Shown here in pieces: positions 17,596 to 26,365 of a stretch of DNA of 39,138 nucleotides. Each line of letters starts with the position of its first letter. The stretch's first letter is position 1. Both the position numbers and the translations under genes were made by a program. Source of the DNA: Flavobacteriales bacterium. Its GTDB lineage: Bacteria > Bacteroidota > Bacteroidia > Flavobacteriales_D > Sanyastnellaceae. A model generated the notes under the pieces. The model was not told where the DNA came from, did not search any database, and saw only the letters and a list, made by a program, of their open reading frames with translations. Where the stretch lies: positions 1-39,138 of the forward strand of contig JAKMCX010000068.1 of assembly GCA_022428285.1 (NCBI GenBank), read 5' to 3'.

Positions 17596-18647
17596 TGGAC
17601 ACCACCAACACCACCCAAAACGCCTGGTCTCCAGAAGACTGTGACCGCGCAATTGCTGCCCTGCAAAACGCAGATGCCCTGAGGATTTTGGTGGTCGGTG
17701 ACTTGATGGTGGACGCCTACCTCCTGGGGCGTGTAGACCGCATTAGCCCAGAGGCTCCCGTCCCCATCCTGCGGGCTTCACAGCGCGAGAGGCGGCCGGG
17801 AGGAGCAGCCAACGTGGCCTTAAACCTCAAGGCTTTGGGCGCCGCGGTAACCGTCGGTGGCGCCATCGGAAACGACCAAGACGGAAAGGACCTCCAGCAG
17901 GCCCTCGAAGATCAAGGCATGGACACCGACGCCGTAGTGGCCCTCAAGGACCGGCGCACCACTGTCAAAACCAGGGTAATGAGCGGTGGCCAGCACCTGC
18001 TTCGCGTAGACGAAGAAGACGATGGCGACCTCAATGCAGAGGACTCCCAGCAGTTCCTAGAACAACTGGCCTCTGTGCTGGCTGCGCGCCCATTTGACGC
18101 CATCCTGATCGAGGATTACGACAAAGGCGCACTGTCCCCCACCGTCATCGAAGGCTTGCTCCGCATGGCGCGGGAGAGGAACATCCCGGTAACCGTAGAC
18201 CCCAAATTCAGGCATTTCGACCTCTACCGCGGTGTGGCTTTGTTTAAGCCGAACCTGAAAGAGCTGCGCGACGGCCTGGGGCTGCTGTGGGAAGACGGCG
18301 ATGAAGGCGCCATGAACCGCGCACTGACCGAGGGGCTCAACCGGCTGCAAGCCGAATGGAACCCTGAAAACGTGCTCTTGACCCTCTCAGAACGCGGGGT
18401 CAGGGTGAAAACACGCACAGAAGACGTGCAACAGCCGGCACATCCCCGGGAAATACTCGACGTTTCCGGAGCCGGAGATACGGTGATTGCCGTAGCTACA
18501 GTGCTCCTGGCCCAAGGCGTAGAAGCTTGGAGCTTGGCACAGGTCGCCAACCTCGCGGGCGGCCTGGTCTGCGAAAAACCCGGCGTTGTCCCGATTGACC
18601 TCCCCACCCTGTTGGCAGAGGTCCGGCGCTTACCCATTCAAGCATGA
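17595..18647 (+). CDS. rfaE1: RfaE1-type heptose-7-phosphate kinase (PfkB family)
   Basis: This 350-residue kinase has the RfaE domain I pattern: LVVGDLMVDAYLLGRVDRISPEAPVPIL at the N terminus, GGAANVALNLKALGA, and the PfkB catalytic loop DVSGAGDT (residues 289-296, catalytic base D295). RfaE1/HldE-N phosphorylates D-glycero-D-manno-heptose 7-phosphate at C1 for lipopolysaccharide core heptose; in Bacteroidota the separate 330-350 residue kinase without the nucleotidyltransferase half is common. A nucleotidyltransferase domain is absent here. It follows the aminotransferase with a one-base overlap and overlaps trkH by ATGA, so it is translated as part of the run. Other PfkB sugar kinases are possible, but the RISPEAPVP motif is strongly RfaE-like. 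Confidence 0.87.
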   Translation: MDTTNTTQNAWSPEDCDRAIAALQNADALRILVVGDLMVDAYLLGRVDRISPEAPVPILRASQRERRPGGAANVALNLKALGAAVTVGGAIGNDQDGKDLQQALEDQGMDTDAVVALKDRRTTVKTRVMSGGQHLLRVDEEDDGDLNAEDSQQFLEQLASVLAARPFDAILIEDYDKGALSPTVIEGLLRMARERNIPVTVDPKFRHFDLYRGVALFKPNLKELRDGLGLLWEDGDEGAMNRALTEGLNRLQAEWNPENVLLTLSERGVRVKTRTEDVQQPAHPREILDVSGAGDTVIAVATVLLAQGVEAWSLAQVANLAGGLVCEKPGVVPIDLPTLLAEVRRLPIQA

Positions 18648-20473
18648 CCCTTCACGACATCAGGGAAAGGGTCAATGTGTTCCTCCACCCCCACCGGGAG
18701 TTGGTGCTGGGCGCATTCCGTACCCTGAATGTCTTTGTCACCCTGTTGGCATTCGCGAGCTTGATCGCATACTACGGGTTCCCCTTGGATTCCGCCATTG
18801 CCGGGAACCTCATTGCCGTGATCAAGGCGGGGTTCGCCTTCTACATTTTGCACTTCCTCACCCGGTGGTTTTTTGACTTCCACCCATTGAGGTTTTTGAG
18901 GGCCAATACCCTCGAAGCCATCATGATGGGCACACTGGTGCTCGAGGGGTTCAGCGACATGCTCACCGGAAAAGTGTTTTTGGGCAGGGCACTGTCTCCC
19001 TTGGGCATAGAATCCGTGGAAGATTGGACCGTATGGCTGGTGCAGGCCTATTTCCTGATTGTGCTCATCATTGAGCTGTCGGACAGGGCGCGCACCTTGC
19101 CGAAATTCAGGTTCCACCCCGCTACCCTGTTCATCCTCTCCTTTCTCTTTCTGATTTTGTCGGGAACAGGGCTTCTCATGCTTCCCGAGATGACCACCGA
19201 TGGTTTGGGAATGAACTTTTTTGACGCCCTGTTCACCTCCACAAGCGCCACTTGTGTCACCGGCCTGATGATCGAAAACGCAGAGACGTTTTTCACACAC
19301 AAAGGCCACGTGGTCCTGATGGTGCTCATCAAACTGGGCGGCCTGAACATCATTGCGTTTGGCTCCCTCATCGCAGTACTGGCAAGGTTTGGCGTAGGTG
19401 TAAGACAGCACGAGGTCATCGAGGATTTCGTGAACCGCGGCTCCATTTTGGGCACGCGTGGCATGCTGGGGCGCGTGATCATGTGGAGCATTGGCATAGA
19501 ACTGGTCGGCGCTCTGATGCTCTTTATTTTCTGGCCGGGACAGCTGTTCGATGGCACGGGCGACAGGCTATTCAACAGCATTTTCCTCTCCATCAGCGCA
19601 TTCAACAACGCCGGAATCTCACTGTTTGGAGATGGATTGGCCGATGCGCGGGTTTCCAGCGCCTGGCTCGTGCACTGGACCGTGACCCTCCTCGTGTTCT
19701 TCGGAGCTTTGGGAATGGTCGCCGTATTTGACCTGTTTGGAAAAGACAACCTCAGAGACCGGATGGCCAAGCCTTGGCGGCGCATTGGATTTGCCACCAA
19801 AATTGCCCTCTACTACTCCATTGGACTGGTGGCCATAGGGTCCATCGCCTACCTCCTCTTGGAATCGGGCCAAGGCGGCACCATCGCCGACATGGGCTGG
19901 ACGGGGCGCATCACCACTGCGGTCTTCCAAAGCGCCACCCGCACCAGTGGCTTCAACACCGTCGACATGGGCATGGTGGGCACGCCCATGCTCTTCATGC
20001 TCATCATCCTGATGTTCATAGGTGCCTCCAGCTCTTCGACCGGTGGCGGAATCAAGACCAGCACCTTTGCCGTTGTGATCGCCGATGTCATGGGCACGAT
20101 TCGGGGCCGGCAGCATCCTCAATTGTACCAACGGACCATCGGAGCCGCCCTGCGCAGCCGCGCTTGGGGCATTCTGATGTTCTTTATCGTGGGCAATCTG
20201 CTTGGAACGTTCGCGCTGTGCATTTCTGAACCTCACATCCTCGCCACTTCCGACAGGGGGTTCTTGCAATTGCTCTTTGAACAAGTCAGTGCACTGGGAA
20301 CCGTGGGGTTAAGCACGGGCATCACGGCCGACATCAGCACCGTAGGACGTGGCATTTTGATCGCCAGCATGATCGTTGGACGCGTCGGAACGCTGACTGT
20401 AGCCTTCGCTTTTTCACGCTCAGTCGTCAGCAGGAACTACAAATACCCCGAAGGCCACACGATGGTTGGATAA
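18644..20473 (+). CDS. trkH: TrkH/KtrB-type potassium uptake protein with N-terminal membrane extension
   Basis: The C-terminal part (about residues 158-609) is a TrkH/KtrB potassium-translocating subunit with four pore loops: TSTSATCVTGL (198-208), ISAFNNAGISLFGD, SATRTSGFNTVD and SALGTVGLSTGI. The first ~150 residues form an additional membrane region of four or five helices not present in the 430-480 residue canonical proteins; longer TrkH proteins of this kind occur in Bacteroidota. It would move K+ (with Na+ or H+) across the inner membrane and usually needs a TrkA/KtrA gating subunit, which is not encoded here. It overlaps rfaE1 by ATGA, and ubiE follows after 20 bases. Confidence 0.93.
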   Translation: MTLHDIRERVNVFLHPHRELVLGAFRTLNVFVTLLAFASLIAYYGFPLDSAIAGNLIAVIKAGFAFYILHFLTRWFFDFHPLRFLRANTLEAIMMGTLVLEGFSDMLTGKVFLGRALSPLGIESVEDWTVWLVQAYFLIVLIIELSDRARTLPKFRFHPATLFILSFLFLILSGTGLLMLPEMTTDGLGMNFFDALFTSTSATCVTGLMIENAETFFTHKGHVVLMVLIKLGGLNIIAFGSLIAVLARFGVGVRQHEVIEDFVNRGSILGTRGMLGRVIMWSIGIELVGALMLFIFWPGQLFDGTGDRLFNSIFLSISAFNNAGISLFGDGLADARVSSAWLVHWTVTLLVFFGALGMVAVFDLFGKDNLRDRMAKPWRRIGFATKIALYYSIGLVAIGSIAYLLLESGQGGTIADMGWTGRITTAVFQSATRTSGFNTVDMGMVGTPMLFMLIILMFIGASSSSTGGGIKTSTFAVVIADVMGTIRGRQHPQLYQRTIGAALRSRAWGILMFFIVGNLLGTFALCISEPHILATSDRGFLQLLFEQVSALGTVGLSTGITADISTVGRGILIASMIVGRVGTLTVAFAFSRSVVSRNYKYPEGHTMVG

Positions 20474-20493
20474 GGGCGAGCTTGCACCAACAA

Positions 20494-21225
20494 ATGGGTA
20501 CCCCAATCAAACCATACGAGGACGAAGCCGCCAAAAAAGCGCAGGTAGCGCGCATGTTCGATAACATCGCACACCGCTACGATTTCCTCAACCACTTCTT
20601 TTCGCTCGGCATCGACAAACTGTGGCGACGCAAAGCCATAAGGATGCTGCTCGCCGAAGACCCCAACGAGGTGCTCGATGTGGCCACTGGCACTGCGGAC
20701 TTTGCCATTGGCACCGCTTACAGGGACGCGAACATCAAGGTGGTCGGCGTGGACATCAGCGCGGGCATGCTCGACATTGGCCGACAAAAAGTCACCCGCG
20801 CAGGCCAGGACGGCCGCGTCGACTTGGTCTTGGCCGACGGCGAGGCCCTTCCTTTTGAAGACGGTCGATTTGACGCCTTTACGGTGGCCTTTGGCGTTCG
20901 AAATTTCGAGCACCTCGAAGCCGGCCTGAAAGAGATGCTGCGCACCCTCAAAACGGGTGGAAAAGGCTACATCTTGGAGTTTTCCAAGCCCAAGTGGTTC
21001 CCCATGAAGCAGATCTTCTGGCTCTACTTCCGCTACATCATGCCCACATTGGGCAAGTGGTTCTCCAAAGACGCCTCAGCCTACACCTACCTGCCTGAAT
21101 CCGTCAAAGCCTTTCCTGAAGGCGATGCGATGCGGGACATCTTGATCGGTTGCGGATACGCAGACTGCGAGCTGCACCCACTAACGGGCGGCATTGCAAC
21201 GCTCTACGTGGTCCACAAGGCATGA
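20494..21225 (+). CDS. ubiE: Demethylmenaquinone methyltransferase (UbiE/MenG)
   Basis: This 243-residue SAM-dependent methyltransferase matches UbiE/MenG throughout: VARMFDNIAHRYDFLNHFFSLGIDKLWRRK, the SAM loop VLDVATGTADFA (60-71), VGVDISAGMLDIGRQK, ADGEALPFEDGRFDAFTVAFGVRNFEHLEAGLKEMLRTLK and the end GGIATLYVVHKA. It carries out the final methylation in menaquinone synthesis, which fits a Bacteroidota respiratory chain. The start is ATG 20494; a TTG at 20482 in frame would add four residues and is less likely. It follows trkH and overlaps aroA by ATGA. Confidence 0.96.
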   Translation: MGTPIKPYEDEAAKKAQVARMFDNIAHRYDFLNHFFSLGIDKLWRRKAIRMLLAEDPNEVLDVATGTADFAIGTAYRDANIKVVGVDISAGMLDIGRQKVTRAGQDGRVDLVLADGEALPFEDGRFDAFTVAFGVRNFEHLEAGLKEMLRTLKTGGKGYILEFSKPKWFPMKQIFWLYFRYIMPTLGKWFSKDASAYTYLPESVKAFPEGDAMRDILIGCGYADCELHPLTGGIATLYVVHKA

Positions 21226-22484
21226 ACTTGATCGCGCACCCTTCGGACTTGAGCGGACGCATTGAAGCGCCCGGCTCCAAGAGCCACATGCAACGCCTGC
21301 TGGCCGCTGGATTGCTCGCCAAAGGAGAAAGCTGGATACGGCGCCCTTCAGATGCTGCGGACTGCATGGCGGCCGCAGAAGTGGCCGCTGGCCTTGGGGC
21401 CGACATTGAGATTGGACAGGAGGCCTTGAGGATGCGCGGTGGACTCTCCCCGCGCACCGATGCCCTCCACATCGGAGAAAGTGGGCTGGGCATCCGCCTT
21501 TTCTCGCCCATTGCCGCCCTGGCAAGCACCCCTTTGAAACTGATGGGTGGAGGCACACTGCAAAAACGCCCCATGCAGCCCATGGCAGACGCTCTTTCGG
21601 CATTGGGCGCTACAGCGCGCCTGACAGACGGACGCCTCCCCATTGAGCTTCACGGCCCCCTGAAGGGCGGAACGACCACCCTAGACGGCAGCATATCCAG
21701 CCAGTTTCTAACAGGCCTGCTCATGGCACTGCCCTGCGCCAAAGCGGATTCAGTGCTGGAAGTCACTGACCTCAAAAGCAGGCCCTATGTGGACATGACC
21801 TTGGAGGTACTGAACGCCACTGGCATTGCCATACACCACGAAGACTACCAGCGCTTCTCCATACCCGGAGGACAAACCTACCAGCCGTTTGACGAAACCA
21901 TTGCAGGCGACTGGAGCGCAGGAGCGTTCCTATTGATTCTTGCGGCCTTGTGCGGAGAACCCTTTTTGGAGGTCGATGGATTGGGGAACCAACCCACACA
22001 GGCTGATCAAGCCGTAACAGGCGCACTCTTGCTCAGCGGAGCAAAGCTCATGCGCACAGACACCGGAATCCGGGTGGAGCGCGGAAGGCGCAAAGGATTC
22101 CGATTTGACGCCACACATTGCCCGGACCTCTTCCCCCCTCTGGCTGCCTTTGCAGCATTCTGTAAGGGCCCAACCGTGCTCACCGGACTTCACCGCCTCG
22201 AACACAAGGAAAGCAACAGAGGAACGGCCCTCCAAGAAGAATTCGCCAAGGCTGGCATTCAAATCGACCTCAATACCGAAGAAGACACCTTGACTGTGCG
22301 GCCCGGCCCCATTCAAGCTGCCACCTTAAACGGACGTGGCGACCACCGAATGGTCATGGCAGCCGCGGTATTGGGACTGGCTGGCGCCCCCATCGAAATT
22401 GAAGGCGTGGAAGCGATCGCCAAAAGCTATCCCGATTTCTTCGACGCATTGTCGGAAGTTGGCGCAAGGTTTGGCAAAGCCTAA
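21222..22484 (+). CDS. aroA: 3-phosphoshikimate 1-carboxyvinyltransferase (EPSP synthase)
   Basis: This 420-residue protein is the sixth enzyme of the shikimate pathway, joining phosphoenolpyruvate to shikimate 3-phosphate. The N-terminal substrate site IEAPGSKSHMQRLLAAG (K20, S21, R25) is intact, as are ESGLGIRLFSP, the QFLTGLLMALP region with its SSQ (phosphate-binding), the LKSRPYVDMT strand and GRGDHRMVMAAAVLGL near residue 370. The chain is 420 residues, close to the family size of 410-440. The start at 21222 overlaps the ubiE stop as ATGA; an in-frame extension to 21150 lies within ubiE and is rejected. The EI24 gene follows after 24 bases. Confidence 0.95.
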   Translation: MNLIAHPSDLSGRIEAPGSKSHMQRLLAAGLLAKGESWIRRPSDAADCMAAAEVAAGLGADIEIGQEALRMRGGLSPRTDALHIGESGLGIRLFSPIAALASTPLKLMGGGTLQKRPMQPMADALSALGATARLTDGRLPIELHGPLKGGTTTLDGSISSQFLTGLLMALPCAKADSVLEVTDLKSRPYVDMTLEVLNATGIAIHHEDYQRFSIPGGQTYQPFDETIAGDWSAGAFLLILAALCGEPFLEVDGLGNQPTQADQAVTGALLLSGAKLMRTDTGIRVERGRRKGFRFDATHCPDLFPPLAAFAAFCKGPTVLTGLHRLEHKESNRGTALQEEFAKAGIQIDLNTEEDTLTVRPGPIQAATLNGRGDHRMVMAAAVLGLAGAPIEIEGVEAIAKSYPDFFDALSEVGARFGKA

Positions 22485-22508
22485 GCGCTTGCTTCCGAAC
22501 TTGGAGCC

Positions 22509-23378
22509 GTGGCCTCACCGACTTCAGCCCATTCTCTCCGCAACGCCTTTCAAGCCCTCCCCATGTGGTGGAGCAGCTTTGGCTACCTCAAGCAGAAAGG
22601 CTTGCGCCATTACCACGCTGCAGGGCCCGCTGTGATTCTCGGCCTCGCCGCAGCGGGCATTTTCTTTTCCAGGTGGCTCACTGAAACCCTGCAAACGGGC
22701 CTTCACCAAATGCTGGAAAACGGCAGTTGGACCGGCACAAATTCTGCGGAATCAAGCCTAAGCAATGGGTGGAATTCGGTCCTCATTTGGGCGAGCTCGC
22801 AAGCGGATTGGCTGATTGAATGGGCCGTCATTTTACTTGTACTATGGCTTAAAGTAAAGGTGACTAAATATTTGTTAATCACAATTATGGCGCCCATAAT
22901 GAGCGCACTCGCAGCCGATGTAAAGGGTGCGGAGACTGGACAAGTGACCTCCTTTGTTTGGAGCGGGTTGTTGCGCGACATCCTACGCGGGGCAAGAATC
23001 TCGATCGTCCTGCTTTTGATGGAACTCGTCCTGGGGCTCGCCCTTTGGATATCGGGGTTGACGGCGGCCTTTTTTCTCGGCCCTCTTATGATCGTGGCAG
23101 GCCCCGTATTGCTGGCCGCCTCTTGGACCGTCGGCGCATATTTCTTTGGCGCAGCCGTCTATGATGCGGTCTATGAGCAAGGAGGCCTGGACTGGAAGGA
23201 CTCCATCCGCGCCGGCTGGAAACAACGGGGCCACCTGCTGGGATTGGGCGCCATTTTTTCTATGATCATGGCCATCCCATGGGCCGGCCCCTACTTGGCA
23301 GCGCTGCTCGGTCCGGTCCCTTGCACCACAGCAGCCGCACGCCTGTATTTCCGCCCCCATTCCATTGAACCGACATGA
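22509..23378 (+). CDS. EI24/CysZ-like domain membrane protein
   Basis: This 289-residue protein has about six hydrophobic segments. IMAPIMSALAADVKGAETG and GPLMIVAGPVLLAASWTVGAYFFGAAVYDAVYEQGGLDWKDSIRAG resemble the EI24 domain, the family of CysZ sulfate transporters, where the first motif follows the pattern LxSPLxDxLSExVE and the second carries a central Tyr-rich helix. The role in Bacteroidota is unknown; sulfate or other anion transport is only a guess. The start is GTG 22509, with ATG 22563 as an alternative that would begin at MWWSSFGYLKQKG. A 60-base AT-rich rare-codon patch lies inside it (22831-22890). It overlaps mpl by ATGA. Confidence 0.7.
   Translation: MASPTSAHSLRNAFQALPMWWSSFGYLKQKGLRHYHAAGPAVILGLAAAGIFFSRWLTETLQTGLHQMLENGSWTGTNSAESSLSNGWNSVLIWASSQADWLIEWAVILLVLWLKVKVTKYLLITIMAPIMSALAADVKGAETGQVTSFVWSGLLRDILRGARISIVLLLMELVLGLALWISGLTAAFFLGPLMIVAGPVLLAASWTVGAYFFGAAVYDAVYEQGGLDWKDSIRAGWKQRGHLLGLGAIFSMIMAIPWAGPYLAALLGPVPCTTAAARLYFRPHSIEPT
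22831..22890 (+). other. AT-rich rare-codon patch inside EI24-like gene
   Basis: Sixteen of 60 bases are G or C (27%), in a gene and region otherwise well above 50% GC. The codons include TTA, CTT, GTA, CTA, CTT, AAA and TTA, which neighbouring genes seldom use. It encodes the end of one membrane segment and the loop after it. It could slow translation during membrane insertion or mark a local base-composition change. Confidence 0.6.
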
Positions 23379-24763
23379 CGCCACAAAACATCCACTTCAT
23401 CGCCATAGGGGGAGCCGCCATGCACAACCTCGCGCTGGCACTGCACGACCTGGGGCACAACGTCACAGGCTCCGACGACGCCATTCACGACCCGAGCAAG
23501 GGCAGACTGGCAGCTTCAGGCTTGTTGCCCGAAGTCATGGGCTGGCATACAGAACGCATCCATGCAGGGCTCGACGTGGTGATTTTGGGCATGCACGCGC
23601 GTAAAGACAATCCTGAACTGGCCAAGGCCAACGGCCTCAAAATCAAAGTCGTCAGCTATCCGGAATACCTCTATGACATCGCCAAAGGGCAACGCAGGAT
23701 TGTGGTCGGTGGCAGCCACGGCAAAACCACCATCACCGCCATGCTGCTCCACGTTCTAGACCAACTGGATCGACCAACGGACTTTATGGTGGGCGCGCAG
23801 CTTGCTGGCTTTGACCGCATGGTGCAGCTCACTGGGGCGCGCGACATCTTGCTCGAAGGAGATGAATACCTGAGCTCTCCTATGGATTTAACGCCCAAAT
23901 TCCATTGGTACAGACCCCACTTAACCATCCTCACGGGCGTGGCCTGGGACCACATCAACGTCTTCCCCAATCCCGAAAATTACCGGGCCCAGTTTGTCAC
24001 GTATTTGCTCCGCATGGAGCCCGGCGGGAGCGTGGTTTGGTTTGAAGGCGACCCTGAACTGCAAAAGGTCATGAACGAGGTCCTGCCTCAACGACCAGAC
24101 CTCATTTCGGTACCCTACAATGTCCCCGAGCACAGCGTCATCGAAGGGACGCTTACACTGCAACTGGAAAGCGGCCTTCATCCCTTGGGGACGATTGGCG
24201 CCCACAATGCGCTCAACACCGTCGGCGCCATGGCCCTGTGCGCAGAATGGGGGATTTCAAATGCTGAATTCCTGAGGGCTGTAAAAGGATTCACTGGCGC
24301 CGCCGGAAGACTGGAACGCAAGCTCGACATCGACCTTCCCAATGGCAGCTGCACTGTATTTCGCGACTTTGCCCATGCGCCCTCAAAGGTCAAGGCCACC
24401 ACAGACTCTATCAAGGGGCAATTCCCTGAACGAAAGGTCATTGCAATGCTGGAGCTCCACACATTTTCCAGCTTAAATCCCGAATTTCTGCCGACGTATT
24501 CCAAGGCGTTGGACGCTGCAGATGAGGCCTGGGTGTGCTGGTCGCCCGATGTGCTCAAACACAAAAGGCTGCCCCCGCTTTCTGCCGAAGACGTGCACGC
24601 TGCTTTTGAGCGCTCAGACATGGGCACATGCAACACCGCAGAAGAAATGATGGCCGCTGTGAAAGATGCCGCAGCACCCAATACCGTCTTTTTGCTGATG
24701 AGCTCAGGCCGGTTCGATGGCGCTGACTTGCAAGGGACGATCGAACAGGCCCTCTCTCTGTGA
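23375..24763 (+). CDS. mpl: UDP-N-acetylmuramate:tripeptide ligase (Mpl)
   Basis: This 462-residue Mur ligase fits Mpl, which joins the recycled tripeptide L-Ala-D-Glu-meso-DAP to UDP-MurNAc in cytoplasmic murein recycling. Landmarks are HFIAIGGAAMHNLALAL at the N terminus, GGSHGKTT (ATP P-loop, about residues 112-119), LEGDEYLSSPMDLTPKF, TGVAWDHINVFP and DFAHAPSKVKATTDSIK. MurC would show a different N-terminal and DHxHHP-type motif; the GGSHGKTTI and AWDHINVFP forms favour Mpl, which Bacteroidota commonly carry. It overlaps the EI24 gene by ATGA. It converges on the ZIP gene with 16 bases between the stops. Confidence 0.9.
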   Translation: MTPQNIHFIAIGGAAMHNLALALHDLGHNVTGSDDAIHDPSKGRLAASGLLPEVMGWHTERIHAGLDVVILGMHARKDNPELAKANGLKIKVVSYPEYLYDIAKGQRRIVVGGSHGKTTITAMLLHVLDQLDRPTDFMVGAQLAGFDRMVQLTGARDILLEGDEYLSSPMDLTPKFHWYRPHLTILTGVAWDHINVFPNPENYRAQFVTYLLRMEPGGSVVWFEGDPELQKVMNEVLPQRPDLISVPYNVPEHSVIEGTLTLQLESGLHPLGTIGAHNALNTVGAMALCAEWGISNAEFLRAVKGFTGAAGRLERKLDIDLPNGSCTVFRDFAHAPSKVKATTDSIKGQFPERKVIAMLELHTFSSLNPEFLPTYSKALDAADEAWVCWSPDVLKHKRLPPLSAEDVHAAFERSDMGTCNTAEEMMAAVKDAAAPNTVFLLMSSGRFDGADLQGTIEQALSL

Positions 24764-24779
24764 CCGACCCCCCAAGGCG

Positions 24780-25601
24780 CTATCCCAGCACCACGTCGAG
24801 CACCATCATCAGCACAAACCCACCGATGAAGCCCAGGGTCGCGATGTCCGTGAACTTGTCGCGCTGGGTTTCAGGGATGACCTCCTCCACCACGACATAA
24901 ATCATGGCCCCTGCCGCAAAGGCCAAGGCATAAGGAAGCAACGGCTGGATGCTCAATACCGCAATGGCACCCACAACGCCCGCTACAGGCTCCACAATGG
25001 CGCTCAATTGCCCAAACCAGAAAGAACGTCCACGGGATACGCCCTGACGCCTCAGGGGCATGCTCACGGCGATGCCCTCGGGAAAGTTTTGGATGCCAAT
25101 GCCGATCGCCAGGGCAACAGCCCCGCCAATCGTAGCACCCTCGATGCCGGCAGCTGCGCCACCAAAGAGCACCCCTACCGCCAACCCCTCGGGAATGTTG
25201 TGCAAAGTGATGGCCAACACCAGCAAAGTGGTCCTGTGCCAATCCGTTTCCGGCCCCTCGGCCTCACTGCGGTCGAAATTGATGTGCAGGTGAGGCGTCA
25301 GCTTGTCGAGCGCATAGAGAAAAAGCGCCCCAACCACAAACCCCACAGCAGAAGGCATGACATTCTCCCACCCTTCGCCGCCGGTCATGTCCATGGCAGG
25401 AATCAGCAATCCAAAACAACTCGCCGCCACCATCACGCCTCCGGTAAAGCCCAACATACCGTCGAGCAGCTTTCGGTGTAATGTCTTGAAAAAGAACACC
25501 AAAGAGGCACCCGCCGCTGTCATCAGCCAAGTAAACGTCGTAGCCACTAAGGCTGCGACAACCGGGTCCAGACCCATCAGCGCATCATACAATCGCTCCA
25601 T
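24780..25601 (-). CDS. ZIP family metal transporter
   Basis: This 273-residue membrane protein has eight predicted helices and the two ZIP metal-binding motifs: HNIPEG (H134-G139) and QNFPEG (Q171-G176). A short histidine stretch HLH (104-106) lies in the loop before the fourth helix, and GEGW marks another loop. ZIP proteins import zinc, manganese or iron. It follows the DtxR-type regulator with a single base between stop and start, so it is the second gene of a two-gene operon; the MntR-like regulator suggests manganese or iron import, but specificity is inferred. It converges on mpl. Confidence 0.93.
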   Translation of the reverse strand: MERLYDALMGLDPVVAALVATTFTWLMTAAGASLVFFFKTLHRKLLDGMLGFTGGVMVAASCFGLLIPAMDMTGGEGWENVMPSAVGFVVGALFLYALDKLTPHLHINFDRSEAEGPETDWHRTTLLVLAITLHNIPEGLAVGVLFGGAAAGIEGATIGGAVALAIGIGIQNFPEGIAVSMPLRRQGVSRGRSFWFGQLSAIVEPVAGVVGAIAVLSIQPLLPYALAFAAGAMIYVVVEEVIPETQRDKFTDIATLGFIGGFVLMMVLDVVLG

Positions 25602-25602
25602 T

Positions 25603-26313
25603 TTATTGCAGGTCTTCTTCTTCGGGAAACAGAATCTCTGGGGCCGGACTGCTCTGATCCACCCACAGACGCTGCCCCACCGACGGTGCCAACAGCTGAA
25701 CCTCCTCCTCTTCCGGGTATTTCACATGCAGGCTTCCGTCAAAAGAAAGACGCTCGAGCACTGTCATGCGGGTCCCAAGCTGTATTCCAAGCACCCCCAA
25801 ATGGCGCAAAAAGGCATCTCCACCATCCACAACGCCCACCACAACCAACTCCAGGTTGCGTGGCGCCTCGGTGAGCAAGGTTCGCGCTGCCACTGATCGA
25901 AAACGGCCGTTGGGCCCGGGAATCACGTCACCGTGTGGGTCCAATTTGGGAAAACCGAGAAAGGCGTCCAACCGGTTGGTCAGCTCCACGCTGCCCACAT
26001 GCTCCAATTCCTCTGCGATTTCGTGCACCTGGTCCCATTCAAACCCCAAATGGTCCACCAGAAAACACTCCCACAAGCGGTGCCTGCGCAGAATGTCCAT
26101 GGCCACCCTGTGCCCTTTTTTGGTCAACCGAACACCATGATAGGGCTGGTGCTCGAGCCAGCCCCGTTCGCCCAGCTTGGCCAACATGGCCGATGTGCTG
26201 GCAGGCGTTGAAGCCACTTTTTGGGCAATGGCCGTTGTGCTCACGAGGTCGTCTCCCTCCACCTGAAGATGAAGGATGGCCTTGAGGTAATTCTCCACAG
26301 AAACCGTGAGCAT
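25603..26313 (-). CDS. DtxR/MntR-family metal-dependent transcriptional regulator
   Basis: This 236-residue protein has an N-terminal winged helix (about 1-65, SVENYLKAILHL, then TPASTSAMLAKLGERGWLEHQPYHGVRLTKKGHRVA), a dimerisation/metal domain with H78, E101, E104 and H105 matching the MntR ligand positions, and a C-terminal FeoA/SH3-like segment (about 155-225). The residue at position 8 is Asn where MntR has Asp, as is common in Bacteroidota members. It likely senses Mn or Fe and represses its own operon. Upstream lies a strong palindromic operator (26344-26361) with a second copy 22 bases further. The downstream ZIP gene starts one base after its stop. A TAAATTTG element lies four bases before the start. 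Confidence 0.93.
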   Translation of the reverse strand: MLTVSVENYLKAILHLQVEGDDLVSTTAIAQKVASTPASTSAMLAKLGERGWLEHQPYHGVRLTKKGHRVAMDILRRHRLWECFLVDHLGFEWDQVHEIAEELEHVGSVELTNRLDAFLGFPKLDPHGDVIPGPNGRFRSVAARTLLTEAPRNLELVVVGVVDGGDAFLRHLGVLGIQLGTRMTVLERLSFDGSLHVKYPEEEEVQLLAPSVGQRLWVDQSSPAPEILFPEEEDLQ

Positions 26314-26317
26314 AAAG

Positions 26318-26325
26318 CAAATTTA
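26318..26325 (-). promoter_or_regulatory. Candidate promoter -7 element of regulator-ZIP operon
   Basis: The minus strand reads TAAATTTG, an exact TAnnTTTG, with only four bases to the regulator ATG at 26313, so the transcript would be leaderless or nearly so. The operator at 26344-26361 would cover the -33 region, placing a bound regulator where it blocks RNA polymerase. Confidence 0.6.
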
Positions 26326-26343
26326 AGGCCGTCCAATCTCTTT

Positions 26344-26361
26344 ATTTAGGCATGACTAAAT
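26344..26361. promoter_or_regulatory. Palindromic DtxR/MntR-type operator
   Basis: ATTTAGGCATGACTAAAT is an 18-bp palindrome, with ATTTAG and CTAAAT arms around a CATG centre and one mismatched pair. It resembles the TTTAGG/CCTAAA-type sites of DtxR-family regulators. It lies 30 bases upstream of the regulator gene and 65 bases before the divergent phosphatase gene. Confidence 0.7.
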
Positions 26362-26365
26362 TTTT

